This document shows, piece after piece, positions 1 to 6,825 of a stretch of DNA of 9,293 nucleotides. Origin of the DNA: SMWD01 sp051008895 (lineage in GTDB: Bacteria; Pseudomonadota; Gammaproteobacteria; Steroidobacterales; GCA-2729495); NCBI GenBank assembly GCA_051008895.1, contig JBPCXI010000249.1, positions 1-9,293 on the forward strand, in the 5' to 3' direction. Each line of letters opens with the position of its first letter. Position 1 is the first letter of the stretch. The position numbers and the translations under genes are program-made. The notes beneath the pieces are model-generated. The model saw nothing but the letters and a program-made list of their open reading frames with translations, was not told the DNA's origin and ran no database searches.

Positions 1-1458
1 CTTCTCGGGTTCGCGCAGCCCGGACCGCGCCATCTTGATCGCCGACGACAGCACGCCTATTGCCTTGTCCTGGCCGAATATCACCAGCTTCAGGTCGCGA
101 TCGAGGTACTTGAGCAAGTCGCGATCCGACGCGCTTACGCTCTTCGGCGGGATGCGCGCCATTTTGGCGACTATCGTTTCGATATGCTGCACATCGATGG
201 TCCGTTGCCGCGCGTCACTGTCGGCGAGGCGCACGCTCGCGCCCGCCTCGTCGATCACGTCGATCGCCTTATCGGGCAACTGGCGCTCGGTCAGGTGTCG
301 CGCAGCCAGGTCCGCGGCCGACACCAGAGCTTCATCCGTGTACTTCACGTCGTGATGTTCTTCGAACCGCGAGCGCAACCCCTTCAGTATCTCGATCGTC
401 TCGCTGACCGAAGGCTCGACGATGTCGATCTTCTGAAACCGGCGCGCGAGCGCATGGTCTTTTTCAAAGATGCCGCGATACTCCCGGTAGGTCGTCGATC
501 CGATGCAGCGCAGTTCACCGTCGCCCAGCACCGGCTTGATCAGGTTCGACGCATCGAGCACGCCGCCCGACGCGGCGCCGGCGCCGATCACGGTATGAAT
601 TTCGTCGATGAACAGGATCGCATCCGGGTCCTTCTGCAAGTCCGCGATCACGCCCTTGAAGCGCTTCTCGAAATCGCCCCGATATTTCGTCCCGGCCAGC
701 AGCGCGCCCATATCCAGCGCGTGTATGGTCGCGTTGCTCAGGACCTCGGGCACCTCGCCGTCGACGACCATCTTCGCCAATCCCTCCGCCAGCGCGGTCT
801 TGCCGACGCCGGCCTCGCCGACGAACAGCGGGTTGTTCTTGCGGCGCCGGCACAGAATCTGGATCGTGCGTTCTATTTCTGCCTCGCGGCCGATCAACGG
901 GTCGGTTTTGCCCTCGAGCGCACGCACATTCAGGTTCGTGGCGAAGCTCTCGAGCGGACTCGCGGCCGCCTCGTCCTCACCCTCTTCGCCCGCCGGGCTG
1001 CCGCGTGACTCGCCCGCGATGTCGCCGCTCTTGCTGAGCCCATGCGAAATATAGTTGACGGCATCGAGCCGCGATATGTCGTGCAGGCCGAGCAGATACA
1101 CGGCATGCGACTGCTTCTCGCCGAAAATTGCAACGAGCACGTTTTCGCCGCGCACCTCCTTCTTGCCGCTCGACTGCACGTGGAATACGGCCCGCTGCAG
1201 TACGCGCTGAAAGCCCAGCGTCGGCTGCACCTCCTGGCTCTCGTCCGTGGTCAATCGCGGCGTCGACTCTTCTATGAATTCAGTCAGCTCGCGCCGCAGG
1301 CGATCGAGGTCCGCGCCGCAGGCGGTCAGGATTTCCGTCACCTTCGGGATATCGAGAATCGCGAGCAGCAGGTGCTCGACGGTCATGTACTCGTGTCGTT
1401 CGGAACGAGCCTGCTGAAAAGCCTCGTTCAAACAAAATTCCAGTTCACTGCTAAGCAT
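1..1458 (-). CDS. clpA: ATP-dependent Clp protease ATP-binding subunit ClpA (partial, 3' end outside window)
   Basis: ClpA is the hexameric AAA+ unfoldase that recognises substrates, unfolds them with ATP and threads them into the ClpP peptidase in the cytoplasm; ClpS hands it N-degron substrates. The visible 486 residues match Escherichia coli ClpA almost without gaps. The N-domain (about 1-143) starts MLSSELEFCLNEAF and contains EYMTVEHLLLA. A short acidic linker follows at about 144-168. The first AAA+ module has Walker A GEAGVGKT at 214-221, Walker B ILFIDEIH at 281-288 and the arginine-finger stretch ALARRFQ with R339/R340. The reading frame is open to the window edge, which falls a few residues before the expected Walker A of the second AAA+ module; the family is about 750 residues long. 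The ATG at 1456-1458 matches the family start, with only a weak ribosome site (AGCAAG). It lies 20 bases downstream of clpS on the same strand, so the two are very likely one operon. The cut is a window edge, not damage. Confidence 0.97.
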   Translation of the reverse strand, partial: MLSSELEFCLNEAFQQARSERHEYMTVEHLLLAILDIPKVTEILTACGADLDRLRRELTEFIEESTPRLTTDESQEVQPTLGFQRVLQRAVFHVQSSGKKEVRGENVLVAIFGEKQSHAVYLLGLHDISRLDAVNYISHGLSKSGDIAGESRGSPAGEEGEDEAAASPLESFATNLNVRALEGKTDPLIGREAEIERTIQILCRRRKNNPLFVGEAGVGKTALAEGLAKMVVDGEVPEVLSNATIHALDMGALLAGTKYRGDFEKRFKGVIADLQKDPDAILFIDEIHTVIGAGAASGGVLDASNLIKPVLGDGELRCIGSTTYREYRGIFEKDHALARRFQKIDIVEPSVSETIEILKGLRSRFEEHHDVKYTDEALVSAADLAARHLTERQLPDKAIDVIDEAGASVRLADSDARQRTIDVQHIETIVAKMARIPPKSVSASDRDLLKYLDRDLKLVIFGQDKAIGVLSSAIKMARSGLREPEK

Positions 1459-1478
1459 CTTGCTTTATTACCCTGTTA

Positions 1479-1817
1479 CTAAATTTCCTCGAGCGTGCAC
1501 AACAGCGGGTGCTGATGCTGATCCGCGAAGCCGCTGACCTGAGCGACCTTCGTTTCGGCAATCTCGTAGGTGAATACCCCACATACGCCTTTGCCCTGCG
1601 TGTGCACCTCGAGCATGATCCGCGTGGCCTTGGGGCGGTCCATGCCGAATATGCGCTCCAGGACTTCGACGACGAATTCCATCGGGGTGTAATCGTCGTT
1701 CAGCAGCACCACCCGGAACAGCGGCGGCTTCTTGGTTTTCGGCTTGGCCTCCTCGACCGCCAGGCCGCGATCCTCATCCGGCCCTGCCGAAAAGCCGCTG
1801 TCCTCGTCGCTCGACAT
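1479..1817 (-). CDS. clpS: ATP-dependent Clp protease adaptor ClpS
   Basis: ClpS binds the N-domain of ClpA, inhibits its action on SsrA-type substrates and delivers proteins with destabilising N-terminal residues (N-end rule) to ClpAP. The product is 112 residues; E. coli ClpS is 106. A disordered acidic then lysine-rich N-terminal tail (about 1-32) precedes the folded core. The core carries the substrate-pocket signature LNDDYTPMEFV (N40, D41, D42, with M46 as the gate methionine) and H72 in LEVHTQGKGVCGVFT, and ends HPLLCTLE as in the family. The frame stays open upstream as far as 1979, but those extra 54 residues do not resemble ClpS. The ATG at 1815-1817, with an AAGGGA-like site about 13 bases upstream, gives the usual length, so I prefer it. 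It stops 20 bases before clpA and is divergent from the gsp genes. I could not find a convincing promoter for it. Confidence 0.96.
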   Translation of the reverse strand: MSSDEDSGFSAGPDEDRGLAVEEAKPKTKKPPLFRVVLLNDDYTPMEFVVEVLERIFGMDRPKATRIMLEVHTQGKGVCGVFTYEIAETKVAQVSGFADQHQHPLLCTLEEI

Positions 1818-1898
1818 TTGCGCGAAATATCCCTTTACAAAACACGAATTCACGCTCGATAAGATACTACAATCGCTGTGCACGAGCAGTTCGCGCCA

Positions 1899-1912
1899 CC
1901 CGGCAAACCGGG
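1899..1912 (+). repeat. Short inverted repeat (5-bp GC stem, CAAA loop)
   Basis: CCCGG, loop CAAA, CCGGG. It lies 11 bases upstream of the AAGGAGG ribosome site of the candidate small ORF. It could fold in a leader transcript but has no U-run and is not a terminator. In GC-rich DNA such a short stem may be chance. Confidence 0.4.
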
Positions 1913-1923
1913 CCCGTACCAGC

Positions 1924-1930
1924 AAGGAGG
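1924..1930 (+). promoter_or_regulatory. Perfect Shine-Dalgarno sequence AAGGAGG before a GTG codon
   Basis: AAGGAGG ends 6 bases before GTG at 1937-1939, the ideal distance for translation initiation. It is the strongest ribosome-binding match in the window, better than those of clpS, clpA, gspC or gspF. It is the main reason to take the 40-codon frame behind it seriously. Confidence 0.55.
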
Positions 1931-1936
1931 CTAACA

Positions 1937-2059
1937 GTGCAGGCGCCCGACGTCCGTGCGCCGCTACCCGGAATATCAAGATCGCGTGCGCGGACGGAAT
2001 TTAGCCGTCCGGCGGCGGAAAAAGTTGCCGCTAAAACCGCGAAATTCCTCAAGATTTAG
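1937..2059 (+). CDS. Candidate small protein, 40 residues, unknown
   Basis: A GTG-initiated frame of 40 codons ends in TAG and is preceded at ideal spacing by a perfect AAGGAGG. The predicted peptide starts VQAPDVRAPLPGISRSRART and ends AAKTAKFLKI. It is strongly basic, rich in Ala, Arg and Lys, and has no membrane segment or cysteine. I do not recognise it. It lies in the divergent clpS-gspC region, on the gsp strand, and stops about 40 bases before the gspC promoter. A 7-bp hairpin falls inside the frame. Alternatives are a non-coding leader or small RNA in which AAGGAGG is fortuitous, or a regulatory upstream ORF. The case rests only on the ribosome site and the open frame; conservation is unknown. 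Confidence 0.35.
   Translation: MQAPDVRAPLPGISRSRARTEFSRPAAEKVAAKTAKFLKI
1991..2011. repeat. Perfect 7-bp inverted repeat (CGGACGG / CCGTCCG)
   Basis: CGGACGG, seven-base loop AATTTAG, CCGTCCG. The arms are perfectly complementary, so it can form a hairpin in RNA from either strand or act as a binding site for a dimeric protein. Neither side is followed by a U-run, so it is not an intrinsic terminator. It sits inside the candidate small ORF and about 110 bases upstream of the gspC -10 element. Confidence 0.55.
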
Positions 2060-2074
2060 ACGTTACTCCGGTAA

Positions 2075-2097
2075 TTTTTAACGATTTTTGATGGTTT
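2075..2097 (+). promoter_or_regulatory. Phased T-tracts, UP-element-like, upstream of gspC promoter
   Basis: Runs TTTTT (2075-2079), TTTTT (2085-2089) and TTT (2095-2097) are centred at 2077, 2087 and 2096, one DNA helical turn apart. They end three bases before the -35 hexamer. For the predicted start near 2135 they occupy roughly -60 to -38, where the RNA polymerase alpha C-terminal domain contacts UP elements. The phasing also predicts intrinsic curvature. The function is inferred from position and pattern only. Confidence 0.45.
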
Positions 2098-2100
2098 AAG

Positions 2101-2128
2101 TTGCCATTCAGGATAGACCCGATATGAT
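2101..2128 (+). promoter_or_regulatory. Predicted sigma70-type promoter for gspCDEF
   Basis: TTGCCA (2101-2106; 5 of 6 to TTGACA), a 16-base spacer, then TATGAT (2123-2128; 5 of 6 to TATAAT). Transcription would start near 2135, leaving an untranslated leader of about 75 bases before gspC. It is the best promoter match in the window, lies directly upstream of the operon and has AT-tracts immediately before it. Confidence 0.65.
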
Positions 2129-2209
2129 GATCTCTAGTTCCGTGAAACTCGCTGCGGGGACCGCGTTTGGGCGCACGAACCGCAGCAGGCAGCATTGATT
2201 CCGGTAACC

Positions 2210-3127
2210 ATGCAAGATCTCCTTACTCGCTGGAGCAGCCAGTCTCCGGAGCAGCTCGTCGCAAGGGCGAGTCAGCATTTGCCGATCTGGGTCTCGGCGG
2301 GACTGGTAATACTCATCGCCTACTACCTCGCGAAGGTGAGCTGGATGCTGCTGCCGGGCGACCAAAGCGGGCTGTGGACGCCGCCATCGCCGCCGACCGC
2401 CGGTGCTGCGCGCGGTGGCGCAGGCATCACGAACAACGACTACGGCAACATCGTCGAGGCGCATCTGTTCGGGGCCGCCACCGAGTCCGCCGAGCCCGCC
2501 GTCGTCGAAACCGAAAACGCACCCGATACCCGCCTCAACCTGAAATTACGCGCTGCGGTCGCGGCCACCGACCAGGGTGTCGCGCATGCCATCATTGCCG
2601 ACGGCTCGGGCAACGAGAAAGTGTATTTCGTCAAGAGCTCGATCCCGGGCGGCGCAACGCTGCACCGCGTGCACGCCGACCGCGTGATACTGAATCGCGG
2701 CGGCATCCTGGAAACCCTGCGCTTGCCACGCGAATTCGAAGGCCGGGCCGCGCCCGTTGCAACGCGGCGCGCGCCGGCGTCAAACCCGACCGCGGCGAAC
2801 AACGTTCAGCAGCTGCTGAACGACAATGTGGCCAACTTCGCCGAGATCATCCGGCCGCAGCCGTTCATGCCGAATGGCCAGCTAAAAGGCTACCGCGTCT
2901 TCCCCGGCCGGAATCGCCAGCAATTCATCGCGCTCGGTCTGCGTCCCGGGGACCTCGTCACAGCAGTGAACGGCGTACCGTTGAATAATCCGGCCCAGGG
3001 CATGGAGGTATTCCGTAGCCTCGGCGAGTCGAGCCAGGTCAGCGTCACCATCGAACGCGCCGGCAAACAGCAGGATCTGAACCTCGATGTCGCGCAGATC
3101 GCGGCAGCGAGCGGGAACAAACGTTAA
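2210..3127 (+). CDS. gspC: Type II secretion system inner-membrane protein GspC
   Basis: GspC bridges the inner-membrane platform and the outer-membrane secretin GspD in the T2SS and contributes to substrate selection. The 305-residue product has the family layout. A short cytoplasmic N-terminus is followed by one membrane helix at about 26-48 (IWVSAGLVILIAYYLAKVSW). The periplasmic homology region at about 80-175 includes IVEAHLFG, LKLRAAVAA and HADRVILNRGG. A C-terminal PDZ domain at about 222-295 includes GLRPGDLVTAVNGVPL. I chose ATG 2210. An in-frame TTG at 2195 would add five residues (MIPVT) and has an AGCAGG at slightly better spacing, so the start is uncertain. The stop overlaps the gspD start by one base (TAATG), implying translational coupling. 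It is the first gene of the gsp operon, about 75 bases behind a predicted promoter. Confidence 0.93.
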   Translation: MQDLLTRWSSQSPEQLVARASQHLPIWVSAGLVILIAYYLAKVSWMLLPGDQSGLWTPPSPPTAGAARGGAGITNNDYGNIVEAHLFGAATESAEPAVVETENAPDTRLNLKLRAAVAATDQGVAHAIIADGSGNEKVYFVKSSIPGGATLHRVHADRVILNRGGILETLRLPREFEGRAAPVATRRAPASNPTAANNVQQLLNDNVANFAEIIRPQPFMPNGQLKGYRVFPGRNRQQFIALGLRPGDLVTAVNGVPLNNPAQGMEVFRSLGESSQVSVTIERAGKQQDLNLDVAQIAAASGNKR

Positions 3128-5199
3128 TGGGCCAGGTGATAACAGGCAATACGCTCGGGAATCCGGCGCAGGACGGACGCGGCAACCGCCTGCGGGCCTT
3201 CGCCGCCACGTGCGCTGCACTGCTGATCACCGTGCAACCGCTCGGCGCGCAGGAAGCGACGATCACGCCGAATTACAAGGATGCCGACATACGCCAGGTC
3301 ATCGAGGCCGTCGGCGAGATCACGGGGCGTAATTTTGTGCTCGACCCGCGCGTCAAGGCGCAGGTCACGATGCTGTCGTCGTCACCGATGACTGCGGATG
3401 CGTTCTACGAGGCCTTTCTGTCGATCCTGCAGGTCTACGGGTTCGTCGCAGTGCCGTCCGGTAATCTGACGAAGATCCTGCCCGATGCGAACGCGCGCCA
3501 GGTACCGGGCGCGGAAAGCTCCCGCGGCCAGGCCGCTGACGACATCGTGACGCAGGTGATCTCGATCAACAACGTTGCGGCCGCGCAGCTGGTGCCGATC
3601 CTGCGGCCGCTGATCCCCCAGTACGGACACCTCGCCGCGCACCCCGCGTCGAACATGTTGATCATCTCGGATCGGGCAGCAAATGTTCAGCGCATGATGC
3701 GGATCATCCGGCGTATCGACCAGGCCACCGACGACGACTTCGACGTGATTCGACTCGAGCACGCGTCGGCAACAGAAATCGTGCGCGTCGTGAACTCACT
3801 GAACCAGGGCGCACGCGCCGACGGCGCGGCGGCGGCACCGACGACGGTGGTTGCCGACGACCGCACCAACAGCGTGTTGATCAGCGGCGACAAGAGCAAA
3901 CGCCTGCGCATACGCACGCTGATTACCCACCTCGACACGCCGCTCGAGGACGGCGGCGATACGCGCGTGCGCTACCTGCGCTATGCGGACGCCGAGGAAC
4001 TCGCGACGAAATTACAGACGCAATTCCAGGATGCCCCGGCCGAGGCCGCCCGCCCGCCCGGCACTGGCGATATCGTGATCTGGGCCGATGCACCGACGAA
4101 TGCGCTGATCGTGACCGCGCCGCCGAAGGTCATGCGATCGGTCATGAGCGTCGTCGACAAGCTCGACATACGTCGCCTGCAGGTACTGCTCGAGACGATC
4201 ATCGTCGAGGTGTCGGCCGAAAAGGCCGCCGACCTCGGGGTCACCTGGGCCTTCGGCGATTCGGATCTCGAGAACGCGGTCGGCGCCACGCAGTTCGACG
4301 GGCTGACGGGTGTCACCGGGCTCGCCGGAGCGATCATCGGCGAGGATCCGACCGCCGCATCGCTGCAGAACGGCATCTCGTTCGGACTGGGCCGGTTGTC
4401 CGATTCCGGACTCAGCTTCGTTGCACTGATCGAAGCCCTGGAAGCGGACACGAATACGAACATCATGGGTACGCCGATCCTGACGACGCTCGACAATGAG
4501 GAAGCCGAGATTCGAGTCGGCCAGGAAGTACCGTTCGTGACCGGCAGCTTCACGAATACCGGCGCGGCCGCGGGCTCGGTCAACCCGTTCCAGACGGTCG
4601 AGCGCGAACAGGTCGGCCTCACGCTGAAGCTGACGCCTCAGATCAATGAAGGCGACGCGGTGCGGCTGAAGATCGAGCAGGAGATTTCCTCGATCTCGGA
4701 AAGCACCCAGGCCGTTGACCTGATCACGAGCAATCGTAATATCAATACGGCCGTCATCGTCGAAGATCGTGGCATCCTCGTCCTCGGCGGGCTGATCCGG
4801 GAAGACGTCATCGAGAAAGAGCAGCGCGTGCCGATACTCGGCAGCATCCCGGTGCTCGGCGCACTGTTTCGCTCGAGCAGCGCGCAGAAGATCAAGACGA
4901 ACCTGATGTTCTTCATCAAACCGACGATCCTCAGCGACGACCGTCAGATCGCACTGGAGACCGGGGCGAAGTACAACCTCATTCGCGACCTGCAGCTGCA
5001 ACAGGAAAGCACGATGAAGATTCTGCCGAGCCTGCAGGTGGAACCGCCGGGAATCCCGGGCAATGTGACCGATAACGTGTCGGACAACGTGACGGAAGCG
5101 GCGGAACAACTCGAACTAGAGCGTAACAACCCGAACGCGGGTGATGACACGCCGGCAATTGACCTGCGCGATCTCGAGCCGTCCGACGCGCCGGAGTAG
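3127..5199 (+). CDS. gspD: Type II secretion system secretin GspD
   Basis: GspD forms the multimeric outer-membrane channel through which folded exoproteins leave the periplasm. The 690 residues begin with a signal peptide: a long basic n-region to about 23, a hydrophobic core AFAATCAALLITV, and likely cleavage after A41. Then come N0 (about 44-120, starting ITPNYKDADIRQVIEAVGEI), N1 (about 139-198), N2 (about 205-270, DDRTNSVLISGD) and N3 (about 279-350, DAPTNALIVTAPP). The secretin domain spans about 351-600, with LLETIIVEVS, the gate-region stretch MGTPILTTLDNEEAEIRVGQ at 447-466, VGLTLKLTPQI and VPILGSIPVLGALFR. A tail of about 90 residues follows where the pilotin-binding S-domain lies in relatives; it includes an imperfect repeat NVTDNVSDNVTE (646-657). 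The start ATG shares its A with the gspC stop and is preceded by a GCGGGAA-like site. gspE follows after 3 bases. Length and domain order are normal for GspD. Confidence 0.97.
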   Translation: MGQVITGNTLGNPAQDGRGNRLRAFAATCAALLITVQPLGAQEATITPNYKDADIRQVIEAVGEITGRNFVLDPRVKAQVTMLSSSPMTADAFYEAFLSILQVYGFVAVPSGNLTKILPDANARQVPGAESSRGQAADDIVTQVISINNVAAAQLVPILRPLIPQYGHLAAHPASNMLIISDRAANVQRMMRIIRRIDQATDDDFDVIRLEHASATEIVRVVNSLNQGARADGAAAAPTTVVADDRTNSVLISGDKSKRLRIRTLITHLDTPLEDGGDTRVRYLRYADAEELATKLQTQFQDAPAEAARPPGTGDIVIWADAPTNALIVTAPPKVMRSVMSVVDKLDIRRLQVLLETIIVEVSAEKAADLGVTWAFGDSDLENAVGATQFDGLTGVTGLAGAIIGEDPTAASLQNGISFGLGRLSDSGLSFVALIEALEADTNTNIMGTPILTTLDNEEAEIRVGQEVPFVTGSFTNTGAAAGSVNPFQTVEREQVGLTLKLTPQINEGDAVRLKIEQEISSISESTQAVDLITSNRNINTAVIVEDRGILVLGGLIREDVIEKEQRVPILGSIPVLGALFRSSSAQKIKTNLMFFIKPTILSDDRQIALETGAKYNLIRDLQLQQESTMKILPSLQVEPPGIPGNVTDNVSDNVTEAAEQLELERNNPNAGDDTPAIDLRDLEPSDAPE

Positions 5200-5202
5200 C
5201 CG

Positions 5203-6813
5203 ATGGCCGACCACCTGACTCCCGACGAACTCGCGGACGACGCGCGGATCACCGGCGTGATGGACGAACTCGACACAGCCGCCGGGATGCCGCCGCTCGG
5301 TGACGAAGCCGGAACAGCGGAAACGGGGCCGGCGGACGACGACGGCGACGAGCGCATGCTCCCCTTCTCCTTCGCCAAACGTCACGGGTTGTTGATCAAG
5401 AGCATTGAAGACGGCAAGGCGCAGACGCTGGTCCGCGACGATGCATCACCGGTCAGCATCTCCGAGGTGCGACGGTTCGTCGGCAAGCCGCTGCAGATGC
5501 AGATCGTCAGCGCCGAACAGTTCGACGAACAACTGCAGCAGACCTACGAGCGCGACTCGAGTTCTACGATGCAGATGGTCGACGGGCTCGGCGACGACGA
5601 TGACTTGTTGCGCGCCGCGCAGGATCTGCCGGAACCGTCGGACCTGCTCGAGAGCGACGACGACGCGCCGATCATTCGCCTGATCAATGCGGTCCTGACG
5701 TCCGCGGTCAAGGAAAACGCGTCTGACATTCACGTCGAACCGTTCGAAAACCGGCTCGTCGTTCGCTTCCGCGTCGACGGCGTACTGAAAGAAGTGCTGC
5801 AGTCACGGCGCGCGGTCGCTCCGCTCGTCGTCTCCCGCATCAAGGTCATGTCGAAGCTCGACATCGCCGAGAAGCGCCTCCCGCAGGACGGTCGCATATC
5901 GCTGCGGATCGCCGGCCGCGCGGTCGACGTGCGCGTATCGACGATGCCGTCGGGACACGGCGAGCGCGTCGTGCTGCGCCTGCTGGACAAGCATGCCGGC
6001 CGGCTCGACCTGACGCAGCTCGGCATGGAGCCCGGCGCCCAGCAGACGATCGACGAACTGATTCATCGCCCGCACGGCATCATCCTCGTCACCGGCCCGA
6101 CGGGATCCGGTAAGACAACGACGCTGTATGCCGCGCTGGAACGCATCAACGACAACACGCGTAACATCATGACCGTCGAGGACCCGATCGAGTACTACAT
6201 CGACGGCATCGGCCAGTCGCAGGTCAACACCAAGGTCGACATGACCTTCGCACGCGGACTGCGCGCGATATTGCGCCAGGATCCGGACGTCGTGATGGTC
6301 GGCGAGATCCGCGACCTCGAGACCGCGGAGATCGCGGTACAGGCCAGCCTGACCGGACACCTCGTGTTGTCGACGCTGCACACGAATACCGCCGTCGGTG
6401 CGGTCACGCGGTTGCGCGACATGGGCGTCGAGCCGTTCCTGCTGTCCTCGAGCCTGATCGGCGTCGTCGCGCAGCGGCTCGTCCGCATACTCGACCACGA
6501 CACGAAGGTGACGCAGCCCGCCAACGACTACGAGTGCCGCATGCTCGGCGCGGATCCGGCGAACCCGCCGATGTTGCACAAACCGCCCGAAGGCACCCCG
6601 CTCGGCGCCGGATTCAAGGGGCGCAGCGGCATCTACGAGGTCGTGCCGGTCGACGACCAGATTCGCACCATGATTCACGACGGTGCCGGCGAGCACGATC
6701 TGGAGCAGTACGCCCGCACGCGCACGCCCGGCATTCGCGACGATGGCCTGCGCAACGTGCTGGAAGGAAACACGACGCTGGAAGAAGTGCTGCGCGTGAC
6801 GCGCGCCGACTAG
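5203..6813 (+). CDS. gspE: Type II secretion system ATPase GspE (lacks tetracysteine zinc motif)
   Basis: GspE is the cytoplasmic hexameric ATPase that powers pseudopilus assembly; it docks on GspL and acts on GspF. The 536 residues contain the family motif LPFSFAKRHGLLI at 53-65, an acidic linker at about 128-155, and an N2 domain beginning APIIRLINAVL. The ATPase core has Walker A GPTGSGKT (298-305), Asp box VEDPIEY (325-331), Walker B VMVGEIRD (364-371) and His box GHLVLSTLHTN (385-395). Where GspE proteins normally carry two CxxC pairs binding zinc, this one reads RILDHDT (428-434) and LGAGFKGRSGIYE (467-479). The only cysteine in the whole protein is C445. The N-terminus also has about 50 extra acidic residues before LPFSF. 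ATG 5203 lies 3 bases after gspD with CGGAGT just upstream; an internal ATG at 5356 would remove the extension but has a poorer ribosome site. All catalytic motifs are intact, so it should be an active ATPase. Confidence 0.96.
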   Translation: MADHLTPDELADDARITGVMDELDTAAGMPPLGDEAGTAETGPADDDGDERMLPFSFAKRHGLLIKSIEDGKAQTLVRDDASPVSISEVRRFVGKPLQMQIVSAEQFDEQLQQTYERDSSSTMQMVDGLGDDDDLLRAAQDLPEPSDLLESDDDAPIIRLINAVLTSAVKENASDIHVEPFENRLVVRFRVDGVLKEVLQSRRAVAPLVVSRIKVMSKLDIAEKRLPQDGRISLRIAGRAVDVRVSTMPSGHGERVVLRLLDKHAGRLDLTQLGMEPGAQQTIDELIHRPHGIILVTGPTGSGKTTTLYAALERINDNTRNIMTVEDPIEYYIDGIGQSQVNTKVDMTFARGLRAILRQDPDVVMVGEIRDLETAEIAVQASLTGHLVLSTLHTNTAVGAVTRLRDMGVEPFLLSSSLIGVVAQRLVRILDHDTKVTQPANDYECRMLGADPANPPMLHKPPEGTPLGAGFKGRSGIYEVVPVDDQIRTMIHDGAGEHDLEQYARTRTPGIRDDGLRNVLEGNTTLEEVLRVTRAD

Positions 6814-6825
6814 CGCACAGCATCG

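Larger units (their letters stand above)
1818..2209. other. Divergent intergenic region between clpS and gspC
   Basis: These 392 bases separate the clpSA and gspCDEF units, which point away from each other. The region holds a candidate small ORF with an ideal ribosome site (1937-2059), two short inverted repeats (1899-1912 and 1991-2011), an AT-rich stretch with phased T-tracts (2075-2097) and a good sigma70-type promoter toward gspC (2101-2128). The cspD gene that commonly flanks clpS in enterobacteria and pseudomonads is absent. A TACAAT hexamer at 1868-1873 on the plus strand could be a -10 for the small ORF, but no fitting -35 accompanies it. No clear promoter toward clpS is visible. Confidence 0.7.

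Noticed and set aside
184..1008. A 274-codon plus-strand frame over clpA
   Set aside because: The minus-strand frame is unmistakable ClpA through the whole interval; the plus-strand frame is a shadow.
1818..1979. Upstream extension of the clpS frame by 54 codons
   Set aside because: The extra residues do not resemble ClpS, overlap the divergent control region and would make the protein much longer than the family; the ATG at 1815-1817 gives a normal length.
2061..2079. Possible terminator TTAC-TCCG-GTAA followed by TTTTT
   Set aside because: The stem is only 4 bp of mixed composition and too weak for an intrinsic terminator; the T-run is better explained as part of the phased tracts before the gspC promoter.
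2124..2198. A 24-codon frame starting ATGATG within the gspC leader
   Set aside because: Its start overlaps the -10 element, ahead of the predicted transcription start, and it has no ribosome site.
4012..5109. A 365-codon minus-strand frame opposite gspD
   Set aside because: Same explanation: an antisense shadow of the secretin gene with no family resemblance and no credible ribosome site noted.
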